Shown here: in pieces, positions 1 through 5,110 of the stretch
Layout: every line of letters begins with the position of its first letter
How positions within the stretch are numbered: position 1 is the stretch's first letter
Source: an uncultured Treponema sp.
GTDB lineage: Bacteria > Spirochaetota > Spirochaetia > Treponematales > Treponemataceae
Length of the DNA stretch: 5,913 nt
Direction of reading: 5' to 3'
Assembly (NCBI GenBank): GCA_905236315.1
Contig: CAJOPO010000490.1
Coordinates: forward strand, 1 to 5,913
The notes under the pieces: model-generated
Database searches by the model: none
The model's input: the letters and a program-made list of their open reading frames with translations, nothing else
What the model was told of the DNA's origin: nothing
Program-made: the position numbers and the translations under genes

Positions 1-4
1 ACGA

Positions 5-37
5 GTTTTAATTCCTGGTAATAGCAGGAATTAAAAC
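5..37. repeat. Perfect inverted repeat, 13-bp arms, 7-nt loop
   Basis: The left arm GTTTTAATTCCTG (5-17) is the exact reverse complement of the right arm CAGGAATTAAAAC (25-37), around the loop GTAATAG. As RNA this would form a stable hairpin on either strand. No clean T-run follows on the plus strand (only CATTTTCG a few bases later), so it is not a textbook intrinsic terminator, although it could end a gene lying left of the window. It sits 17 bp from a second perfect palindrome, which suggests a two-hairpin intergenic element. Confidence 0.8.
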
Positions 38-54
38 ATCGCATTTTCGAAGTT

Positions 55-82
55 ACCTCTAAAAATTGCAATTTTTAGAGGT
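55..82. repeat. Perfect 28-bp palindrome upstream of the Cache gene
   Basis: The half ACCTCTAAAAATTG (55-68) is exactly reverse-complementary to CAATTTTTAGAGGT (69-82), with no mismatch and no spacer. It ends 19 bp before the ribosome binding site of the gene at 112, so it lies in that gene's promoter or leader region. It could be an RNA hairpin, an operator for a dimeric regulator, a terminator for upstream transcription, or part of a dispersed repeat. The symmetry is certain; the role is not. Confidence 0.8.
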
Positions 83-100
83 TCCCATAAATAATATATC

Positions 101-104
101 GGAG
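101..104 (+). promoter_or_regulatory. Ribosome binding site for the Cache protein gene
   Basis: GGAG lies 7 nt before the ATG at 112, which is ideal spacing and fixes the start codon. The AT-rich stretch at 86-99 between the palindrome and this site could hold a -10 element, but no convincing -35/-10 pair was found. Confidence 0.75.
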
Positions 105-111
105 TTTTAAA

Positions 112-1053
112 ATGTCAGAAAGAAACAAATTGCACATAGCCGTAACTTTTCTTTTTACGCTCATTTCCTGCGTTGGACTTTTTGTTATTGCAGATATTAC
201 TTCCGCACAGACATTAAATTCTGCAATCAAGGAGCAAGTTGGCAGTCTGATAAAAAGTATTCAAAACGAAGTTAATGCCTACAACTATTCAAATTTTGCA
301 ACAATCCGCATTGCTTCTACCCTACCCATCATAAAAGACCCGAATGTTTCCATAAAAGAAAAAGCAGAACAACTCTTTGGCGTAAAAGATGCAGATTCAA
401 ATCTAATAGGGCTTAATATAACAGACTTGCAGGGAAACAGCTACCTTGTAGAAGGGCCTATGTACAATTTTTCGGAGAGGGCATATTTTAAAAATGCAAT
501 TCAGGGGAAAGAAACAATTTTTGGACCAATCTTCAACAAGGTTACAAACCTTCCCACCATCTTTTACGGTGCCCCTCTTTATGATGATGAAGGAACTCTC
601 ATAAATACTTTTTTTCTTGCAGCCCATGGAAAAACTTTAACGGAAATATGCTCTCACAATGTTATAGGCACAGATGCCACAACAATCATAATACGCCGTT
701 CTACAGGGCTTGTAATTGCAGATATTAATTCAGAAAACATTTTAAATGCAAATATTTTCGATGATGCAGCAGACTCTGGCAGTAAAGACCTTCAGGACAT
801 TACAACAAATATAGCGTTAGGACAGAGTGGATTTTCCATAATCAAAATGCCTAATACAGAAAAACAAGTGGTGGGCTATGCTCCTATTGAAAACACGGAT
901 TGGTCTGTAATCGTAATGGCAAACTATTCAGATTTTACAAATAAAACAGCAGGGCACAGGCACTTGATTATGATTATTTTTAGCGCAATTATGCTGCTGC
1001 TTTCCTTTATAGTTCCAGCCATTATTTCTAAAAAGGATGATTTACAGCAGTAA
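112..1053 (+). CDS. Membrane-anchored Cache-domain sensor protein without output domain
   Basis: Predicted two-pass inner-membrane protein of 313 residues. A short cytoplasmic N-terminus leads into a membrane segment at about residues 8-28. A long extracytoplasmic region (about 32-280) follows, then a second membrane segment (about 284-306) and a seven-residue basic/acidic tail. The extracytoplasmic part resembles double-Cache (dCache) ligand-binding domains of chemoreceptors and sensor kinases. It has the SERAYFKNAIQG motif (121-132), a following APLYDDEGT strand-turn (154-162), a second lobe with STGLVIADINSENI (197-210), and the closing NTDWSVIVMANYSDF (261-275). Such domains usually bind amino acids or other small metabolites. 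The oddity is the end: the chain stops just after the second membrane helix, with no HAMP, MCP, kinase or GGDEF domain. The start is set by a well-placed GGAG. It may sense a ligand and signal through a partner protein, or be the remnant of a longer receptor. The ligand cannot be read from the sequence. Confidence 0.85.
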   Translation: MSERNKLHIAVTFLFTLISCVGLFVIADITSAQTLNSAIKEQVGSLIKSIQNEVNAYNYSNFATIRIASTLPIIKDPNVSIKEKAEQLFGVKDADSNLIGLNITDLQGNSYLVEGPMYNFSERAYFKNAIQGKETIFGPIFNKVTNLPTIFYGAPLYDDEGTLINTFFLAAHGKTLTEICSHNVIGTDATTIIIRRSTGLVIADINSENILNANIFDDAADSGSKDLQDITTNIALGQSGFSIIKMPNTEKQVVGYAPIENTDWSVIVMANYSDFTNKTAGHRHLIMIIFSAIMLLLSFIVPAIISKKDDLQQ

Positions 1054-1056
1054 ATC
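1039..1056. terminator. Possible bidirectional terminator hairpin between convergent genes
   Basis: GATTTAC (1039-1045) and GTAAATC (1050-1056) form a perfect 7-bp stem around the loop AGCA, spanning the stop codon of the Cache gene. On the plus strand the T-rich TAATTTGCTTT follows. On the minus strand, after the GGDEF gene has ended, the hairpin is followed by ATCC and then five T residues. The stem is short and AT-rich, so termination strength is doubtful, but the position between two convergent genes fits. Confidence 0.4.
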
Positions 1057-1065
1057 TAATTTGCT

Positions 1066-2640
1066 TTAAAATTTATCAGGCATGGGATTTCTAATGTCAA
1101 GGCGGCGTTCGGCAAGATACTGTTTGCCGTCTTTTTTGTATGCAGTAAAGTTTTTTCCCTTTTGCTTTGCTACATACATATTTTCATCAGCTTCTTTTAA
1201 GGAGTCTGGCATTTCAAAACCTAATCCAAAACTTGCCGTTACATGAACATCGTTTTTCCACTTCATAGAAGAGATTTCTGTTCTGACATTTTCCGAAAAT
1301 CTTACGGCCTGCTCTAAATTAAAATGCTCTAAAATCACAACCATCTCTTCTCCGCCATACCTATAGCATTTTACATTTTTACTTTCTTTTGAGATTAAGC
1401 AGACGGCAACACCGCGCAAGACTTCATCGCCAAAATCATGACCGAAATTATCGTTAAGTTTCTTAAAGTTATCTATATCTATCATAATTGCCGAATACTT
1501 TTTGCCAGAAGAAGCAAGTTTCCCTAATCGTATATTAAGGGCGCGCCTGTTCCTAAGTTTTGTAAGTCCATCAGTTTGGGTTTCGCTGTAGACAGAAATT
1601 AAAATCAGCAAAAAGGCTATCAGCATTATAAGAACTATAAGCAGATTGTGTATCAACTGATTTTTTAAGCTGTTTTTTTCTTCTTTGTATTTTAAGTTTT
1701 CAATTACTGCAAAAAGTTTTTCATCTGTTGAATCTGTATAATAGTCAAGGAAGTTCTGAGCAAGGAAATCTGCATCAAGGGCTGTTTCTCTAAAAAGTTT
1801 TTCTCGTTCTGCACTCATCGCTTCAGGAAGGGCAAACATAAGTTCTTTAGAAAGAGATAGTGCATTCATGCGGAAATTATATTTCTTACAGAGTTTGCCA
1901 TACTCTTTACAAAAAACGATTGCCTGCTCGTAATCCCTGTTTCTAATAGCCCATTCAGTCCTAATCCAATAAATTGGAAGCAAAAAGTCATAAGTTGTGA
2001 TATGAGAGAAATCTTCATTTTTATCGTAATATTTTTCGAAAATTTCACAGGCAAGTTCATAAGAATCTTCCGTTTTGCCCTGCATCATCATTACATAAGC
2101 CTTAAAAGCTAAGGCCCGCCTTAAATAATGAGTTGCATTGAGATGATTCTCTTGCAAAAGCACATTTGCGTCATCTTCAAGTTGTTTTTCTGCCTTTAGA
2201 GCATCTTCAAAATCACTTTCAAAAAGCAAAAATCTACCATAAGCATGCAATGCCTGACTTCTTATTTCTATATTTTGGATTTTATAAAAGTTCTTTAATC
2301 GCCTGCCGTGCAGAATTGTTTCAAAGCCAGACTTATCAGCTCCTATTTCAAGATAGTATTGAGAAAGAAGGGAATAAAGGTATATTTCTTCTTCCGTATT
2401 ACCTACACTTTCATTATAAAAAATAGCGTAACCAATGGAATCAAGAAAATCGTCTAATTTTTCCTGTTCAAAATATTGAATCACTTCATTGGTATATAAA
2501 GCACATTTTTCTTTTTCTGAAAGGTGGTGGGGATTAAAAAGAGGAATAATTTTTGTTCCTATGATAATCAATGCACAAAGTATTATCACAGACACAAGGA
2601 AAACTTTAATTTTTGAATCAAACAAACTTTTTATACTCAT
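1066..2640 (-). CDS. Membrane-bound helical-repeat (TPR-like) GGDEF protein, putative diguanylate cyclase
   Basis: Protein of 524 residues, predicted to make cyclic di-GMP from two GTP. Layout: membrane segment at about 12-35, an extracytoplasmic helix-rich region at about 40-328 that looks like divergent TPR repeats, a second membrane segment at about 330-351, and a cytoplasmic GGDEF domain at about 355-500. GGDEF landmarks are TDGLTKLRNRRAL (356-368), DIDNFKKLND (388-397), the signature loop as GGEEM (429-433), and the closing ADENMYVAKQKGKN (484-497). The active-site acidic residue is kept and the usual final Phe is Met, so activity is likely but unproven. The RxxD product-inhibition site expected five residues before the loop is absent (SKNV at 420-423), so feedback inhibition through that site is unlikely. 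No EAL domain is present. The ATG at 2640 is the only plausible start, since a TAA lies in frame 21 nt upstream. It has no good Shine-Dalgarno but has a strong promoter (2678-2705). The periplasmic repeat region probably binds a protein or ligand signal. Confidence 0.9.
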   Translation of the reverse strand: MSIKSLFDSKIKVFLVSVIILCALIIIGTKIIPLFNPHHLSEKEKCALYTNEVIQYFEQEKLDDFLDSIGYAIFYNESVGNTEEEIYLYSLLSQYYLEIGADKSGFETILHGRRLKNFYKIQNIEIRSQALHAYGRFLLFESDFEDALKAEKQLEDDANVLLQENHLNATHYLRRALAFKAYVMMMQGKTEDSYELACEIFEKYYDKNEDFSHITTYDFLLPIYWIRTEWAIRNRDYEQAIVFCKEYGKLCKKYNFRMNALSLSKELMFALPEAMSAEREKLFRETALDADFLAQNFLDYYTDSTDEKLFAVIENLKYKEEKNSLKNQLIHNLLIVLIMLIAFLLILISVYSETQTDGLTKLRNRRALNIRLGKLASSGKKYSAIMIDIDNFKKLNDNFGHDFGDEVLRGVAVCLISKESKNVKCYRYGGEEMVVILEHFNLEQAVRFSENVRTEISSMKWKNDVHVTASFGLGFEMPDSLKEADENMYVAKQKGKNFTAYKKDGKQYLAERRLDIRNPMPDKF

Positions 2641-2677
2641 TGGCTTATTATGGAAGAATTAGCATTTCCTGCGTTAA

Positions 2678-2705
2678 ATTATACCATCTATTTTTTCTCT
2701 GTCAA
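2678..2705 (-). promoter_or_regulatory. Consensus sigma-70-type promoter of the GGDEF gene (extended -10)
   Basis: On the minus strand a perfect -35 TTGACA (2705-2700), a 16-bp spacer and a perfect -10 TATAAT (2683-2678) are preceded by TGG, giving the extended -10 form TGnTATAAT. Transcription would start near 2671 and give a leader of about 30 nt before the ATG at 2640. The only purine-rich SD-like run in that leader, AGGAAA (2670-2665), is about 24 nt from the ATG and too far to act normally, so translation may be weaker than transcription. Confidence 0.8.
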
Positions 2706-2752
2706 TTACAACATGGCCAGTTATTGTGCGTCATGGCATATTAGTCAGCCAT

Positions 2753-2815
2753 TCTACCCCCTCCCCTCTATTTTCTATTGTCTATCTTCTATATCCTATC
2801 TCCTAAATTCTAACC
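2753..2815. repeat. Nine-unit degenerate heptanucleotide repeat (YCTANNN)
   Basis: Read on the plus strand, 63 bp divide exactly into nine 7-mers: TCTACCC, CCTCCCC, TCTATTT, TCTATTG, TCTATCT, TCTATAT, CCTATCT, CCTAAAT and TCTAACC. Every unit starts Y-C-T, eight of nine have A at position 4, and the last three positions vary. The bases just before the array do not fit the pattern. The first base after it is the first T of the TTGACA -35 box of the aroDE promoter. This region was not coding in any frame I could support. Degenerate heptamer repeats are known in other bacteria such as cyanobacteria (STRR sequences); whether this one is part of such a dispersed family here is unknown. Confidence 0.75.
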
Positions 2816-2844
2816 TTGACATTGGAAGTATTTATTTCTATTAT
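2816..2844 (+). promoter_or_regulatory. Strong promoter of aroDE-rpiA, predicted to give a leaderless mRNA
   Basis: A perfect -35 TTGACA (2816-2821), the optimal 17-bp spacer and a -10 TATTAT (2839-2844, five of six to consensus) are visible. A start site six to eight bases past the -10 falls at about 2850-2852, on the ATG at 2851, so the message would begin at or next to the start codon. The purine run GGAAG (2824-2828) sits inside the promoter spacer, too far upstream and not transcribed, so it cannot serve as a ribosome binding site. Confidence 0.75.
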
Positions 2845-2850
2845 TTTTAT

Positions 2851-4365
2851 ATGGAACATCCCCTTATATGTTTAACTCTTACAGGCAAAACGCTTCAAGA
2901 AGACTTGGAGATATTAGATAAATACAAAAGCTATATAGATATAGCAGAGTTGAGAGTTGATTTTTTACAAGAAGAAGAGCGACTTCTAACAAGAAGATTT
3001 CCGCTAATGACTAATTTACCTTGCATTTTAACTATAAGACGCAAAATAGACGGTGGCCGCTTTGACGAGGGAGAAGCTAACAGGGCTATATTATTTGCCC
3101 GCGCCCTTGCTTTTGCAAAAGAAGAACAAACAAAAAACTTTGCCTATGTAGATTTTGAAGAGGATTTTAGGGTTTCTAGCTTACAAGAAGCCGCTCTAGC
3201 CTATGGGCAAAAAATAATCCGAAGTGTTCATGATATGGAAAACCCCATTCTTAACATAAGGAATAGATTAAGCAGTCTACAGACTATGAGTAATGAAATT
3301 CCTAAGATTGCCTTTATGCCCCATTCACTTGATGATGTGCGTGTGCTTTTTGAAGAAGCAGAAAAACTTCCAGATACAAATCATATTTTAGTAGCAATGG
3401 GTAAGTTTGGTATTCCTAGTAGAATCTTAAGTGCAAAACTAAAAAGCTGCATAACCTATACATCTCCTGCTGAGATGAATGAAAATCTTGCAAAATTAGA
3501 ACACTTAACTCCAGATATATTAACCCAAACCTATCATTTTAATGATATAAATACTAATACAAAAGTTTACGGAATAACAGGCTGGCCACTAGAGGCTACA
3601 TCAAGTCCAGAATTACATAATAAAGGTTTTGAAAAACATCATATTAACGCAGTATACGTTCCCATTAGAGCAAAAGAGTTTTCACAGGCATTTAGCTTTG
3701 CGTCTTCTGCAAATGTTTTAGGAATGTCTGTAACCGTTCCCCATAAAGAAGAAGCCTTAAAAATGATGGATGAAGTTGACCCTACAGCTCAGAAAATAGG
3801 AGCCTGTAATACCATAGTTCGCTTAGATAACGGCAAATGGAAAGGTTACAATACAGATGCTTTGGGCTTTGAGCAGTCTTTAAAGGAACTTATAGGTAAT
3901 AAAAGTCTTTTACATAAAAAAGTTGCTATTATTGGAGCAGGCGGAGCGGCTCGTGCGATTGCATATACTGTAAAAAAACTGAAGGGCAATGCATGTATTT
4001 TTAATCGAACAATTCATAAAGCAAGACAGTTAGCAGAGCAATATGGTTTTAAATATGCCTCTCTTTCTCGTGATGCCATTGATATGCTAAAAAAATACAA
4101 TGATGTAATTATACAAACCACATCAAAGGGTATGAATTGCAGCGGTACTTCTACAGAAGAAAATGACCCTTTATATTTTTATGAGTTTAATGGAAAAGAA
4201 CTCTTATATGATATAATTTATGTTCCCTCTGTTACTCCAATTATGCAAAGAGCATCTAGTGCAGGGTGCAAAGTGTACAATGGTTATAGTATGCTTATGT
4301 ATCAAGGATATGAACAATTTAAACTTTTTACAGGTAAAGATTATGTTTTATCAGGAGAATATTAA
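2851..4365 (+). CDS. aroDE: Bifunctional 3-dehydroquinate dehydratase (type I) / shikimate dehydrogenase
   Basis: A cytoplasmic fusion of 504 residues for steps 3 and 4 of the shikimate pathway: 3-dehydroquinate to 3-dehydroshikimate, then NADPH reduction to shikimate. The AroD part (about 1-225) is type I: ELR (33-35), TIRR (61-64), SVHD with the catalytic His127, and PKIAFMP with the Schiff-base Lys152, then GKFGIPSRI to Arg191. The usual PGQ substrate loop is not recognisable. The AroE part (about 238-504) has GITGWPLEATSSPELHN (241-257), VTVPHKE with catalytic Lys299, GACNT (318-321), NTDALGF with Asp336, the GAGGAA nucleotide loop (363-368), NRT (385-387, NADP preference) and Gln485 near the end. 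The shikimate-binding S-x-S appears as T250-S-S252, a mild change. The frame is open back to 2650, but the added 67 residues overlap both promoters and the heptamer array and lack family similarity, so the start at 2851 (MEHPLICLTLTG) is chosen. The AroD-AroE order matches the fusions of plants and chlamydiae. rpiA follows with a 1-bp overlap. Confidence 0.95.
   Translation: MEHPLICLTLTGKTLQEDLEILDKYKSYIDIAELRVDFLQEEERLLTRRFPLMTNLPCILTIRRKIDGGRFDEGEANRAILFARALAFAKEEQTKNFAYVDFEEDFRVSSLQEAALAYGQKIIRSVHDMENPILNIRNRLSSLQTMSNEIPKIAFMPHSLDDVRVLFEEAEKLPDTNHILVAMGKFGIPSRILSAKLKSCITYTSPAEMNENLAKLEHLTPDILTQTYHFNDINTNTKVYGITGWPLEATSSPELHNKGFEKHHINAVYVPIRAKEFSQAFSFASSANVLGMSVTVPHKEEALKMMDEVDPTAQKIGACNTIVRLDNGKWKGYNTDALGFEQSLKELIGNKSLLHKKVAIIGAGGAARAIAYTVKKLKGNACIFNRTIHKARQLAEQYGFKYASLSRDAIDMLKKYNDVIIQTTSKGMNCSGTSTEENDPLYFYEFNGKELLYDIIYVPSVTPIMQRASSAGCKVYNGYSMLMYQGYEQFKLFTGKDYVLSGEY
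4353..4357 (+). promoter_or_regulatory. Ribosome binding site for rpiA inside the end of aroDE
   Basis: AGGAG lies 7 nt before the ATG at 4365, in the last codons of aroDE. The stop and start codons share one base (TAATG), so translation of rpiA is probably coupled to that of aroDE, with an independent strong initiation site as well. Confidence 0.8.
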
Positions 4366-5087
4366 TGTCAATTTCACAAAATGAACAAAAGATTTTAGCA
4401 GCACGTACAGCAGTGGATACGCTAATAAACGAAGGCGTAATTCATAGCGGTATGAAATTAGGACTTGGCACTGGCTCTACAGCAATGCCAGCAGTAACAC
4501 GCATTGGGGAGCGAATTTCAGATGGAACTCTAAAAGACATAAAGGGTGTTGCAACTAGTTTTCAGACTACTCTAGCCTGTGAAGATTTAGGTATTCCAGT
4601 CTTTAGTATGAATGATAAAATCATTAATGCTCACTTAGATTTAGCCATAGACGGTGCTGATGAAGTTGGACCTAACAATTCACTTATAAAAGGTGGTGGA
4701 GCAGCTTTATTAAAAGAAAAAATTATAGCATATAATTCTTCCATATTTATTATAGTGGCAGATAGCACTAAGCTAGTAAAGGGGCATGGTACAGGCTTTG
4801 CTCTACCTGTAGAGATTATTCCAGAGGCTAGAGTTTCTGTAATAAGGGAGCTAGAAAAACTAGGAGCATCATGCGTTTTAAGGCAAGGAGTAAAAAAAGC
4901 AGGACCTGTAATTACTGATAACGGAAATATGCTTGTAGACTGCAAGTGGTCATCTTTTGTAAACGCTTCAGAGATGGAAGACAAGATAGATGATATTGTA
5001 GGTGTAGTAGAGTGTGGATTTTTCACAAAACTACGCCCCATTGTCTTTGTCTCTGACGAAGATGGCAATGTAAAGCGTATCGATTAA
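4365..5087 (+). CDS. rpiA: Ribose-5-phosphate isomerase A
   Basis: Cytoplasmic enzyme of 240 residues that interconverts ribose 5-phosphate and ribulose 5-phosphate in the non-oxidative pentose phosphate pathway. Family landmarks are complete: GLGTGST phosphate loop (33-39), DGADE (96-100, with the catalytic-site Asp96 and Asp99), and KGGGAALLKEK (109-119, with Lys109 and the general base Glu118). Further on are VADSTK (131-136), LPVEIIPEA (147-155) and the C-terminal GVVECGFF. Length is at the upper end of the usual 215-240. It is the second gene of a two-gene unit with aroDE and appears to lack a promoter of its own. Ribose 5-phosphate feeds transketolase, whose product erythrose 4-phosphate is a substrate of the first shikimate step, which gives the pairing some metabolic sense. 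That link is inference. No defects are visible. Confidence 0.96.
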   Translation: MSISQNEQKILAARTAVDTLINEGVIHSGMKLGLGTGSTAMPAVTRIGERISDGTLKDIKGVATSFQTTLACEDLGIPVFSMNDKIINAHLDLAIDGADEVGPNNSLIKGGGAALLKEKIIAYNSSIFIIVADSTKLVKGHGTGFALPVEIIPEARVSVIRELEKLGASCVLRQGVKKAGPVITDNGNMLVDCKWSSFVNASEMEDKIDDIVGVVECGFFTKLRPIVFVSDEDGNVKRID

Positions 5088-5089
5088 AT

Positions 5090-5110
5090 CTTAAAGATTA
5101 AATCTTTAAG
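5090..5110. terminator. 21-bp palindrome between rpiA and the kinase gene, possible bidirectional terminator
   Basis: CTTAAAGATT (5090-5099) and AATCTTTAAG (5101-5110) are perfect reverse complements around a single A. As RNA this gives about an 8-bp stem with a five-base loop. The stop codon of the convergent kinase gene (5106-5108) lies inside it and the rpiA stop is 2 bp to its left. GATTAAATCTT also occurs twice in direct orientation (5082-5092 and 5096-5106), so a local duplication may have built the palindrome. There is no T-run on either side and the stem is AT-rich, so a terminator role is plausible but weakly supported. Confidence 0.45.

Noticed and set aside
403..627. 74-codon open frame on the minus strand within the Cache gene
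   Set aside because: It is antisense to the Cache domain coding sequence and has no supporting signals.
1054..1200. Frameshifted HAMP or effector domain downstream of the Cache gene
   Set aside because: This DNA encodes the intact C-terminus of the GGDEF protein on the other strand, and no plus-strand frame shows HAMP or effector features.
2166..2426. 86-codon open frame on the plus strand within the GGDEF gene
   Set aside because: It is antisense to the conserved coding frame, with no ribosome binding site or recognisable domain.
2648..2665. Five-codon upstream reading frame in the GGDEF gene leader (minus strand, ATG after AGGA)
   Set aside because: The purine run abuts the ATG too closely to act as a ribosome binding site, and so short a frame cannot be supported without conservation.
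2753..2815. Heptamer array as a CRISPR array or phase-variable coding repeat
   Set aside because: Units are 7 bp with no spacers of CRISPR size, the units are degenerate, and the array is upstream of the coding start, so it cannot switch a reading frame.
2650..2850. Open 67-codon N-terminal extension of aroDE from the ATG at 2650
   Set aside because: It overlaps both promoters and the heptamer array, has no ribosome binding site, is rich in Tyr, Ser and Phe unlike the enzyme, and AroD proteins begin where the ATG at 2851 begins.
4631..5068. 145-codon open frame on the minus strand within rpiA
   Set aside because: It is wholly antisense to a well-conserved enzyme gene, Ser/Pro/Thr-rich, and shows no family motif.
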